NCBI RefSeq assembly: GCF_000331735.1
Contig: NC_020126.1
Location: 7,939,501 to 8,003,500, forward strand
Reading direction: 5' to 3'
DNA: 64,000 nucleotides
Source: Myxococcus stipitatus DSM 14675
GTDB lineage: Bacteria > Myxococcota > Myxococcia > Myxococcales > Myxococcaceae
Shown here piece by piece: positions 17,579 to 26,900 of the stretch. Both the position numbers and the translations under genes were made by a program. The notes under the pieces were generated by a model. It worked only from the letters and a program-made list of their open reading frames with translations. It searched no databases and was not told the origin of the DNA. The first letter of the stretch is position 1; each line of letters opens with the position of its first letter.

Positions 17579-19948
17579 TCATGGCCGCGCCTCTACTGTG
17601 TGGGACGCGGCGAACGAGCCCGTGGTGGAGGGGCCGAGTGAGCGGCGCAGGGCCTCGAGGGAGGACGTCACCGCGCCTTCGCGCGAGGCACGGACCCGGA
17701 GGGGCACGGGCGCGGTTCCGCGCAGGCGAAGGCCCACGCGCCAACCTTCGGCGGGGGGAGACAGTGCGAGGGCTCGGAAGGCGGTGGCGTCCGCGGGGAG
17801 GTTCGGGAGCGATGAGCCCAGCGACCACGAGGCGAGGGCCTCTCGCGGAACCTCGAGTCGCAGCGCGGCACCCGCCGGGGCCGTGAGCCGCAAGGAGACT
17901 TCGCGCTCTGGCCCGTGTTGCGCGACGTGCTCGACGGTGACGACCGGGGCGGCAAGACCCGAGGTCTCCTTCGCCATCTGTTCGGACAGCGCGAGCGCGG
18001 TCTGTGCTTGCGTGGCGTGCGCCTCCGCGAGCTCGGGAACCATCGGCCCGAGCGCCAGCCCATCCATGCTCTGGAGGACGAGGGCACGGCCAGAGGCGTC
18101 GGTCCGTTCGACGGCCCGCAGCCGCCGAGGATGTGCCTCGTCGTGAGGTGCCACGAGCGCCAGCGCCAGGAGTCCTCCCAGCGCGAGCACCAGCGCCCCC
18201 GTCAACACGGGACGCCCTCCATCCGCCCAGGGGAACACGTCCGCCACCAGCCACGCGCCCGCGACAGTTGGCAGCGCCACCAGGAGCGCGACGGCGCCAT
18301 CCAGCGGGAACGGCACCAACAGGTGGCCTGTCAGGGGAATGACCAGCGACAGCAACAGGGATGCCGCCTGGGACATGAGGACCAGCCCCGGGATGAACGC
18401 CAGCCCGAGCACCGCGCCCCTCCACCGAGGAACCCTCGTCGCCACCAGGAGGCCCATGGCCCCGCCCACGAGCCAGACAAGCAGCGCATACGTCACGCCC
18501 ACGCTTCCCCATGTCCCGAGCACGACGATGGCCGCGCCCCACGCGAGCGCGCCCGCCCAGCGCTCGATGTTCCTGGGCGCCTCACTTCCTCGTCGGGCCG
18601 CACGCTTCGCCCACAGCGCCTCGCCGAGGAGCACTCCCGCGAGGGTGAGCACACCGAAGGTGACGACACCGAGCCAGGGGGTGGCGTACCAGCCCTGCGG
18701 ACGCCGCAGCACGACACCAACCAGCAGACCGCTCAGGACCGGCAGCAGCAGCCCCAGGGCACCTCCCACGCCCGTCCAGAGGAAGCCACGTCCCCATCCC
18801 CTCCAGGTCAGTCCCCCTCGTCGCATCGCCACCGCGCCGGCCGCGACGAACAGGACTACCGCCACCACGGTCATCGCCGTGGCGGCACGGGGGCCGTACA
18901 CCACCGTCCCGAGGCCGAGCACGTCGAAGAACGTGGTCATCGCGGCCTCGTGCACCGCGGCCACAGGTGGCGAAGAAGCGAGTCCTCGCGCGTCGACCAG
19001 GTTGGCCGTCGGAGCCCCGTGTGCCGCAGCCACGCGCGGTGCTGATGCGAACCCGCGCACCAGCGCGAGCGCCGTATCCCCGACATGCTGAAGCGTTCCC
19101 GCGGGCACCGCCTCCGGCCGGTCCAGCGCCGTGTGGTAGACGTGGCCGCCCTCCACCAGCGCCAGGTCCAGCCCCGGGAGCCCTGCCCCCACGTACTGCT
19201 CGAAGTCCGTGTAGAAGGGCGCCACGCCGCTCGCCATCACGTCCTGGCCCAGCACCGAGGCACGTGGCGCGGGCGCCGTGGCCGCATATCCCTCCACCAG
19301 CGCCGCCGCTCCCGGGCTGGCTCGGAAGAGGACCAGACGTCCTCCCACTCCGACAGCCTCCAGGTTGATGAACCCCTTCACGTCCCGCGCCCACGGGTGG
19401 CCCAGGAACGCCGTCGCACCCAGGCGCCCCTCCTCCTCACCTCCGTTGAGGTTGAGCACCACCGTGCGGCGCAGCCGCGGACCCGCGCTCAGCGCCCGCA
19501 TCACCTCCACGCCCGCCGCGACCGCCACCGCGTCGTCGCCAGCCCCCGGGCTCTCCTCCGGGCTGTCGAAGTGCGCGGACAGCAGCACCGCGTCCGCATC
19601 CTCTCCGGACAACCGCGCCAGCACGTTCACCGCGCGGAAGAGGACCAGCATCCCCTCCTCGTCCACCGTGGTGCCCGTCACATCCTGCACCTCCACCTCC
19701 ACGCCCGGCAGCGCTCGCAGCCGCTCCGCCAACAACACGACGGCCCGTGCCGCGGCGGGCGAGCCCAGGGGACGCGGCCCGAGCTCCCCCGCCAGCTCGC
19801 GCATCAGCGGCAGGGCCCTCGCCTCCGAGAACTGCTCCGGCGCGGCGCTCGCCGGAAGTGGCGCCACCGGACGGCGAGCCACCCAGGTGGCGCCCAGCAC
19901 CACGCCCAGCACCCCGAGGACTCCTGCCCACCGCCGCGCGCTCACCAT
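17579..19948 (-). CDS. M28-family zinc peptidase with multi-pass membrane domain
   Basis: 789 residues. An N-terminal anchor (residues 8-22) is followed by an M28 aminopeptidase domain facing the periplasm. Its metal and catalytic residues are visible as SAHFDS (H126, D128), PGAGDDA (D138/D139), GGEEEG (E171/E172), INLEAVG (E197) and a later YHTALD His. About eight transmembrane helices follow (roughly residues 330-610), then a C-terminal extracytoplasmic beta-rich domain. This is the layout of eukaryotic ER metallopeptidase-1/FXNA-like proteins. The ATG at 19948 overlaps the previous gene by 7 nt, so it belongs to the operon led by the NRPS genes or at least to the DUF5916 gene. It could trim or inactivate a peptide, which is inference. 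Confidence 0.83.
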   Translation of the reverse strand: MVSARRWAGVLGVLGVVLGATWVARRPVAPLPASAAPEQFSEARALPLMRELAGELGPRPLGSPAAARAVVLLAERLRALPGVEVEVQDVTGTTVDEEGMLVLFRAVNVLARLSGEDADAVLLSAHFDSPEESPGAGDDAVAVAAGVEVMRALSAGPRLRRTVVLNLNGGEEEGRLGATAFLGHPWARDVKGFINLEAVGVGGRLVLFRASPGAAALVEGYAATAPAPRASVLGQDVMASGVAPFYTDFEQYVGAGLPGLDLALVEGGHVYHTALDRPEAVPAGTLQHVGDTALALVRGFASAPRVAAAHGAPTANLVDARGLASSPPVAAVHEAAMTTFFDVLGLGTVVYGPRAATAMTVVAVVLFVAAGAVAMRRGGLTWRGWGRGFLWTGVGGALGLLLPVLSGLLVGVVLRRPQGWYATPWLGVVTFGVLTLAGVLLGEALWAKRAARRGSEAPRNIERWAGALAWGAAIVVLGTWGSVGVTYALLVWLVGGAMGLLVATRVPRWRGAVLGLAFIPGLVLMSQAASLLLSLVIPLTGHLLVPFPLDGAVALLVALPTVAGAWLVADVFPWADGGRPVLTGALVLALGGLLALALVAPHDEAHPRRLRAVERTDASGRALVLQSMDGLALGPMVPELAEAHATQAQTALALSEQMAKETSGLAAPVVTVEHVAQHGPEREVSLRLTAPAGAALRLEVPREALASWSLGSSLPNLPADATAFRALALSPPAEGWRVGLRLRGTAPVPLRVRASREGAVTSSLEALRRSLGPSTTGSFAASHTVEARP

Positions 19949-22494
19949 GTGTAGCTCGCCTTCAGGAGCACCGTGTCCGAGCGAGGCCCCCGTCCCAGCC
20001 CGTGCGGCGGCAGCGAGCTGCGCGCCGCCTCCGGCCCCTCCAACAACGGCTCCTCCTGAGCCCGCGAGTAGATGAAGTACAGCGTGGAGCCCACGCGGTA
20101 CTCCCACCGCGCCACCACATTCAGGTTGAGCGCCGCCGTGTGGAAGCTCGGGTCCTCCGCGTCCGTCACCGGCTGGAGGTCCGTCAACCGCACCGTCCCA
20201 TCCTCCGGAATCCGCGCCGCGTAGAAAGGCCCATAGGGCCCCAGTCCCGTGAGCAGCTGCACGCGCGCCTGCAACGTGAGCCTCGGCGTCACCACCACGA
20301 GCTGCTTGAACGTCAACGTGAGAAAGCGCGGCACCAGCTCCGCGAAGAGCAGCCGCCCGTCATCCGTCTCCCCCGTCCAGCGCGGTCCGTCCTGCGTCGC
20401 CTCATAGGACACGTCCACGTCCGTCTGGAGCCGAGGCATCGGCCGCCACGACGCGCCCAGGCTCACGGACTTCCCCACCCGCCCAGGTGACACCCCGTTC
20501 CGCGACGTCCGGTCCACGTAGCCATCCAGCGTGAAGGACAAGGGCCGCAGGGGGTCCGTCTCCAGCGCACACGTGGCGAAGCGGAAGCTCGGCAGCTCAT
20601 ACGCCAGCCCTCGCTCCGGAATCTCCCGCAGGTCCCGGCGGCCCGTCTCCACGCCGACCTCGCACGTCACCGTGCTGAAGTCCGGCAGCACGCCCTCCAG
20701 CGTCAGGTCCACCCCACGGGACAGCGGCAACCCTCGCGAGTCCGTGGACCAGGCCCCCTGCCCGCGCACGCCCAGCCACAGCTCATGAAAGGGCCCCCAC
20801 CGCGAGCCCCGCCCGTACTGCACATGCGCCGACACCTTCTGCTGATTCTGGAGCGGCTGGAAGCCGGACGCGTTCAGCTCCAACGTGGGGGACTCGTACT
20901 CGTACGTCAGCGTCGCGCGCCACGGCTCGCCGCCCAGCTTCCCGCCTCGCAGGTACGCGCCGAAGCCCATGTCCCCGGGCCGCAGCCGCGTCCCGTCGCG
21001 CAGCACATAACCCTCCGCCTCGCCGCCCGACACCCGCGACGCATCCACCTGCCCCGACACCGCGTAGACACCATCCTGCGTGCGCAACCGGAAGTCCGCC
21101 GCCGCGGCCTGCCCTCCACGCGCCACACACGGCGGCGAGTCCGGCAAGGGATGCCCCTGGCACTTCGAGGACAGCGGGGTCGCCGCCGTCACCATCAACC
21201 CGAGCTGCTGCCCCTCCGCCACCTCCGCCCGCAGCACGCCCGCGAAAGAGTTCATCGGCGGCGGCACCACGCGCGGCAGCGCGGACTGCGAGCCGAAGTG
21301 CAGCGGGCGCTCCCACTGGAAGCGGTAGCCTCGCTCCGCCTCGCCCCCCAATGCCGGGGCCCCCATGGACACCGCGTTCAGGAGCCCCACCTGCACGCCG
21401 TCGCTCACCGTGCCCACCAGCTTCACCGCGCCCAGCAGCGGCTGCTCCAACCCCACGCGCCGCGAATAGAAGAGCGTCTGCGCCGAACGCCCCGCCTGCG
21501 CGCCCACCGGCTGGAACAGCTCCAGCCCCTCCAGGAAGAAGGGACGCTTCTCCGGGAAGAACACCTCGGACGTGCTCAGGTTCACCAGCAACGTGTCGGC
21601 CTCCACCTGGCCGAAGTCCGGGTTGATGGTTCCCGTGAGGGACAGGTCGCTCGCGAGCGAGGCCTGGAAGTCCAACCCCACGTCCGCGGACGGCTCCAGC
21701 GACACCGCGCCGCCCAGGGGCACCGACTCCCGGCTCGCGGTGAAGCGGCTGGCCACGTAGGGCGTCAGCGAGAGCGCCCGCTGATGCCGCACGCCCTCCA
21801 ACCCCTGGAAGTCCGCGAAGCGCGACACGAGCGCATTGGCCTCGCGCGGGATGACGGTGGAGTCCACCTGCTCGTGCGTCCGGGATATCTGCCGACGCAC
21901 GTGGAAGCCCCACGTCTGCACCGGTGCATCCGGGAAGCGCAGCACGGTGAGCGGAACGCGCAGCTCCGCCACCCAGCCGTCCTTCGTGACGGTGGCCTCG
22001 CCCTCCCAGATGGCGTCCCAGTCCTTCGCCTCGGTGGTGTCCTCGGTGAGCCGCGCGTCCTGCAGCGTGCCGCCAGCATTGATGGAGAAGAGGTAGCCGG
22101 TGGCCCGGTCCCTCAAGCTGTCCACCATCACCGTCACCGTGTCCGAGGGCGGGATGTCGTCGCGCCGGCCCAGGCTCTGGAGGATGAGCTCGGGCTGCGA
22201 GTCATGGGCGGTGATGCCCACGTAGAGGTTGCGCTCGTCGTAGAGGATGCGCACCTCGGTGCGCTCCCCCGGCGCCGCGCCCGGCGAGGGGAAGCTCTGC
22301 ACGAAGTCCGAGTACACCGGCGCGGCGGCCCACGCGGGCTCGTCCAGCGTCCCGTCCACCGACACGGACGCGTCCGTGCGCACCGCGCGGAAGGCGGAGG
22401 TCGCACGAGGGACCTCCGCCGCCCACACGGGCGCCGCCCACGCGAGCACCAGCCCGCTCCACCACGCTCTTCCGGGCCACGCCCACCGTGTCAC
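19942..22494 (-). CDS. DUF5916 protein with N-terminal carbohydrate-binding-like domain
   Basis: 850 residues from a GTG at 22494, chosen because GGGGGAGG lies 7 nt upstream. A frame extension to 22518 lacks this. The signal peptide ends VWAAE. Residues about 35-240 resemble a CBM9-type sugar-binding domain (VDGTLDEPAWAAAP, ERTEVRILYDERNLYVGI, SDTVTVMVDS). The remainder matches the DUF5916 pattern: INPDFGQVEAD, FFPEKRPFFLEG and many alternating strands ending in an aromatic (SYTW), as in outer-membrane beta-barrels. Such proteins are abundant in Myxococcota and their role is unknown. It begins 57 nt after the hydroxylase gene of the NRPS operon and overlaps the peptidase gene. Confidence 0.82.
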   Translation of the reverse strand: MTRWAWPGRAWWSGLVLAWAAPVWAAEVPRATSAFRAVRTDASVSVDGTLDEPAWAAAPVYSDFVQSFPSPGAAPGERTEVRILYDERNLYVGITAHDSQPELILQSLGRRDDIPPSDTVTVMVDSLRDRATGYLFSINAGGTLQDARLTEDTTEAKDWDAIWEGEATVTKDGWVAELRVPLTVLRFPDAPVQTWGFHVRRQISRTHEQVDSTVIPREANALVSRFADFQGLEGVRHQRALSLTPYVASRFTASRESVPLGGAVSLEPSADVGLDFQASLASDLSLTGTINPDFGQVEADTLLVNLSTSEVFFPEKRPFFLEGLELFQPVGAQAGRSAQTLFYSRRVGLEQPLLGAVKLVGTVSDGVQVGLLNAVSMGAPALGGEAERGYRFQWERPLHFGSQSALPRVVPPPMNSFAGVLRAEVAEGQQLGLMVTAATPLSSKCQGHPLPDSPPCVARGGQAAAADFRLRTQDGVYAVSGQVDASRVSGGEAEGYVLRDGTRLRPGDMGFGAYLRGGKLGGEPWRATLTYEYESPTLELNASGFQPLQNQQKVSAHVQYGRGSRWGPFHELWLGVRGQGAWSTDSRGLPLSRGVDLTLEGVLPDFSTVTCEVGVETGRRDLREIPERGLAYELPSFRFATCALETDPLRPLSFTLDGYVDRTSRNGVSPGRVGKSVSLGASWRPMPRLQTDVDVSYEATQDGPRWTGETDDGRLLFAELVPRFLTLTFKQLVVVTPRLTLQARVQLLTGLGPYGPFYAARIPEDGTVRLTDLQPVTDAEDPSFHTAALNLNVVARWEYRVGSTLYFIYSRAQEEPLLEGPEAARSSLPPHGLGRGPRSDTVLLKASYTW

Positions 22495-22551
22495 GTCGGT
22501 GCCTCCCCCGCGCGCCACCGCCCCGCCATCGCCGGACGGCGGCGACGTCCC

Positions 22552-23958
22552 TCAGACATAGGTGCTCCGGTCCACGTCCACGTTCAGGATGACCCGGTTG
22601 CGGTCCGCCCGCTGCCACACCTCGTGGTACTGGGTGTCGTCGAAGACGAAGCAGCGCCCCTCCTCCCAGGAGATGAACTCACGCCGCACGCGCGGCGACT
22701 TGGCGAGGAACTCCGGGAACGCGCGCTCGATGAAGAAGAGCGTGTTGAGGTAGTGCAGCTCCTCGCGGCCCGCCTCCGACTCCAGCGCGGAAGGCGCCGC
22801 CTCGCCCTTCGCCGTGAGCACACCCGCGGCCTGGAGCCGGGCGAAGGTCTCCTCGAACACCGGCGCGGCATGGCGCGGCGCCGCGTCCCGGTACGGCAGG
22901 CAGAAGCCGGGCTGCTCGATGCGCGTGTTGAGCGCCTCCGCGACGGCCCACAGCCGCTTCCAGGCGCCGTCCGGGTCGTCCGTCCGCGTGAGCGAGGAGA
23001 AGCCCCGCAGCGCGCGCAGGTCGTCCTCGGGCAGGGCCTCGCGCAGCAGGCGCGCCGGCAGGCTGTCGTTGCCCGCGGCCACCAGCGGCAGGACGCTGTC
23101 CACGTCCTTGAAGTCGTTGGGCGACACGAGGTGCGAGCCCACCGCCATCACCGCGTTGCCCGGGACGATGAGGCCCAGGTGGCAGCGGAGCATCGTCGCG
23201 TCGTTGCCCGTGTGCACCTTGATGTGCGAGCCGGGCGCGAGGCAGGAGAACCACACGCTGCGCAGGCCGCGAATCTTCTTCACGATGGACGTCGTCACCT
23301 GGCACGCCTCCGTGACATCCCTGAACTCGGTGGTGCCGCCCTTCTTGAGGAAGCTCGGGTAGATGACCTCCTCCAGCACCGTGACGTGGAACCAGCGCAG
23401 GGCGTCCCGCGCGTCGTCCCCGTCGACCGCCCCCAACGCGATGCGGCCGTCGCGCTCCACGAGCCGCCCCTGGGCCACGAGCTTCCGCTGGTGCTCGAGC
23501 GAGCGGGGGGCGCGCGCATCCAGGGCGATTCGCTGCTGATGCGCGACGAAGAACTCCGGGTCCGCGACCAGCGCGTTCATTCCGCCCACCAGCTTGTCGA
23601 TCATCGCGGGCGTGCAGTCATGGGGTGAGCGGTACGAGGCCAGCTCGCGCATGGTCTCCTCGCCCAGGCGCCCCTGGAGGAGCTGGGACTCGAACGAGGT
23701 CGGGTCGCCCAGCAGCACCATGAAGAGCTGGAGCGGGTCCGTGCAGTCGGACACCGTGAAGCGCGGGCGGTTGCGCACGTCCAGGCGGTTGTCGTGGTAC
23801 AGCAGGTCCAGCGTCGTCCAGCCGGCCGTGTACACGTCCGAGTACGCATACGGCTTGAAGCGCAGGGCAATCTGCCGCTCCGCCTCCTCGCGGATGGCCG
23901 GGTAGTTCGCCTCGAGCTCCTGGATGAATGGGAAGAGGTGCTTCGGGTAGAAGTTCAT
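22552..23958 (-). CDS. Aspartyl/asparaginyl beta-hydroxylase family oxygenase with large insertion
   Basis: 468 residues. The C-terminal half has the AspH double-stranded beta-helix: IKVHTGNDATMLRCHLGLIVP (first iron His, H249) and ISWEEGRCFVFDDTQYHEVW (second iron His, H445), ending NRVILNVDVDR with the 2-oxoglutarate-binding Arg. AspH enzymes use Fe(II), O2 and 2-oxoglutarate, and the family often lacks the usual carboxylate ligand. About 150 residues (roughly 275-425) are inserted between the two halves, whereas family members have about 20 there. The N-terminal 200 residues are of unknown fold. The ATG overlaps the stop of NRPS-B as ATGA, so it is co-translated. Beta-hydroxylation of a residue on the assembly line is the likely role, and the target residue is not known. 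Confidence 0.85.
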   Translation of the reverse strand: MNFYPKHLFPFIQELEANYPAIREEAERQIALRFKPYAYSDVYTAGWTTLDLLYHDNRLDVRNRPRFTVSDCTDPLQLFMVLLGDPTSFESQLLQGRLGEETMRELASYRSPHDCTPAMIDKLVGGMNALVADPEFFVAHQQRIALDARAPRSLEHQRKLVAQGRLVERDGRIALGAVDGDDARDALRWFHVTVLEEVIYPSFLKKGGTTEFRDVTEACQVTTSIVKKIRGLRSVWFSCLAPGSHIKVHTGNDATMLRCHLGLIVPGNAVMAVGSHLVSPNDFKDVDSVLPLVAAGNDSLPARLLREALPEDDLRALRGFSSLTRTDDPDGAWKRLWAVAEALNTRIEQPGFCLPYRDAAPRHAAPVFEETFARLQAAGVLTAKGEAAPSALESEAGREELHYLNTLFFIERAFPEFLAKSPRVRREFISWEEGRCFVFDDTQYHEVWQRADRNRVILNVDVDRSTYV

Positions 23959-26900
23959 GGCCCTTCGTTCCTTTCGTGGGGGGTGGAGTCACGGTGGTCT
24001 TCGAGCAGCGCCTGGATGGCGCGCCCCACCTGCTCCACGTTCGGCGGTTTCAAGAGTGAGTAGTGGTTGCCGGGGAGGTGCTTCGTCCGCACGCCACCGC
24101 GAGCGACGCGCGCCCAGCCCCAGTCCGGCGTGGAGGCGTCCTGGATGCCGCCCTCCTGTCCGGCCAGGAGCGTGAGCGCGCCGGAGTACGGGCCCGCGCG
24201 ATACGCATGCAGCGCGCCCAGGTTCGCGCGGAACACGGCGTGGAGCCGCTCCAGCGCCTCGAGTGGAGCGTCCTCCGGGAGCACCCCACCCGCTCGCGCG
24301 GCGCTCCACAGCGCGGACAGGCTGTCGACCCGCGCGACGAGGTCCGAGGCGAGTCCGAGGTCCACCGCGAAGGCGCCCAGCAGCGCGGCGTCGTCCTCGG
24401 GCCCGAGCGGCTGCTCGAAGCCCTCCAGCGTCGAGTCCAGGAGGCACAGCTCGCCCACGGACTCGCCCGCGGCCTCGAGCTGCCGCGCCATCTCGAAGGC
24501 GATGACGCCGCCCATGGACCAGCCGAAGAGGTGGTAGGGGCCGGTGGGCTGCACGCGGCGCAGCTCGCGGATGTACCGCTCCGCCATGGCCTCCACCGTC
24601 GTGTCCGGCGTGGCGCCGGTGACCCCCTGGGATTGGAAGGCATGGAGGCGACGACCCTTCAGCCCTTCGGCCAGGGCCCGGTAGCAGAGGACGTTGCCGC
24701 CCACGGGGTGGACGAGGAACAACGGAGGTGCATCCCCCTCCCCACCCAAGGGCACGAGCACACCCTGCTCGCCGCCAGCGGTCTCCACTGCGCGAGCCAG
24801 CCCTTCCACCGTGCTCGTCTGGAACAGCGTCGCGAGCGGGAGTCGGACGCCGAGCTCGGACTCCACCCGGGACAGCAGGCGCAGCACGAGCATGGAGTGG
24901 CCTCCGAGCTGGAAGAAGTCGCTCGTCGCGCCCACGCCGGTGATGCCCAGCACGCGCTCGAAGAGGTCCACCAGCATGGCCTCGCGGGGGTTGCGCGGAG
25001 GAACTCGCGAGCCCTTCGGGCCAGCGTCCACGTCCGCCAAGGCAGGCAGCGCGCGGCGGTCCACCTTGCCGCTGGACGTGAGCGGCAGCCGCTCCAGCAC
25101 CGCGAAGCGGCCCGGCACCATGTACTCGGGGAGCACCCGCGCCATGGCCTCGCGCAAGGTGTCGCTCCAGCGCTCCGGAGCATGGCCGCCGCGGGGCGCC
25201 ACGTAGGCCGCGAGCAGGGACTCACCACCGGGGGCCGTCCGCACCACCACCGCGGCCTCGGCCACGTCGGGCAGGCCCAGCAGCACCGCTTCAATCTCCC
25301 CCAGCTCGATGCGGAAGCCGCGCACCTTCACCTGGCTGTCCACGCGGCCCACGTACTCCAGCGAGCCGTCCTCCAGCCTCCGAGCCAGGTCGCCCGTCCG
25401 ATACAGCCGCGCGCCCGGCTCCGTCGCGCAGGGGTCGGGGATGAAGCGCTCGGCGGTCAGTCCCGGACGGCCCAGGTAGCCGCGGCCGAGCTGCACGCCG
25501 CCGATGTAGAGCTCCCCCAGCGCGCCGGTGGGCAGCAGGTTGAGGTCCGAGTCCAGCACGAGCAGGCGCGTGTTGAAGACGGGCGCGCCGATGGGCACGG
25601 TGGTCCGCTTGTCGCTGGGGCGGCAGGTCCAGTGGGACACGTCCACGGACGCCTCGGTGGGGCCGTAGAGGTTGTAGAGCGAGACGTGCGGGAGTCGCTC
25701 GAAGACGCGGCGCTGGAGGGCGGACGGGAGCGCCTCGCCACTGCAGACCACGCGCGTCAGGGATGTGAGCGACTCCAGCCCTGGCTCCTCCAGGAAGAAC
25801 TGGAGCATCGAGGGGACGAAGTGCACCGTGGTGATGCGCTCGGTGGCCAGGGTCCGGACCAGATAGGCCGGGTCCTGGTGTCCGCCAGCGCGCGCGACCA
25901 CCAGCCGGGCCCCTACCGCGAGCGGCCAGAAGAACTCCCAGACGGAGACGTCGAAGCTGAAGGGCGTCTTCTGGAGGACGCGGTCCTCGGGCCCCAGGCC
26001 GTAGGCGGCCTGCATCCACAGGATGCGGTTGTGGATGCCGCGATGGGTGACGAGCGCGCCCTTGGGCCGCCCCGTCGAGCCCGAGGTGAAGATGCAGTAC
26101 GCGGGGTGCTCCAGCGCCGCTCCCGCCAGGGGCGGACGCTCGGACGCGGACGGGGGAAGCCCATGAGTCCATGCCTCATCGTCGAGCACCAGCACCGTGC
26201 CAGCGCCCTCCGGCACACGCGCCGACAGGGCGCGGCTCGTGAGGGTGACGCGAGGACGCGCGTCCTCCGCCATCTGGCGTGCGCGCTCCGGCGGCAGGCT
26301 CGGCTCCACCGGCAGATAGGCCCCACCCGCCTTGAGCACGCCGTAGAGCCCCACGACCATGTCGAGCGAGCGCTCCAGGAAGACGCCCACCAGCACCTCG
26401 GGCCCCACGCCTTCCGCTCGCAGGCGGTGCGCGAGCTGGTTCGCCCGGCTGTCGAGCGCCGCGTACGTCATCGTCCGCCCTTCCCACTCGAGCGCGATGG
26501 CGGAGGGCGTGCGCGCGGCCTGCTGCTCGAACAGCACGTGCAGCGGGCAGGGGGTCTCGAAGACGTGGGTCGTCGGGTTCCACGCGCTCAAGAGGTGCGT
26601 GCGCTCGTCGGCCCCGAGCAGCGGGAGCTGCGCCACGGACTGTCCAGGCTCCGCGACCATCGCCGCGAGGAGCATGCGCAGGCCGTGAGTCAGCCGGGCC
26701 ACGGCCTCCTCGCCGTACCGGCTCGCGTCGTAGGTGAGCGCCATGCCCAGGCTCGCCCCCGGGTAGAGGGCCAGGTGCAGCGGGAAGCCCGTGCGTGGGA
26801 GGCCCAGCTCCTCGACGCCCGCGGAGAAGACGCCGCGCTCGCCTCCGCGAAGCGGCCACGGGTCCACCACGAGGACACTCTCGAAGAGGAGCCGCCCGGA

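Noticed and set aside
15150-18542. 1,130-codon minus-strand frame opposite the MFS exporter and ureohydrolase
   Set aside because: The opposite strand encodes two recognisable proteins with conserved motifs, and the long frame has none.
22494-22518. Longer start of the DUF5916 gene at 22518
   Set aside because: GTG 22494 has a strong Shine-Dalgarno 7 nt upstream, while 22518 has none.
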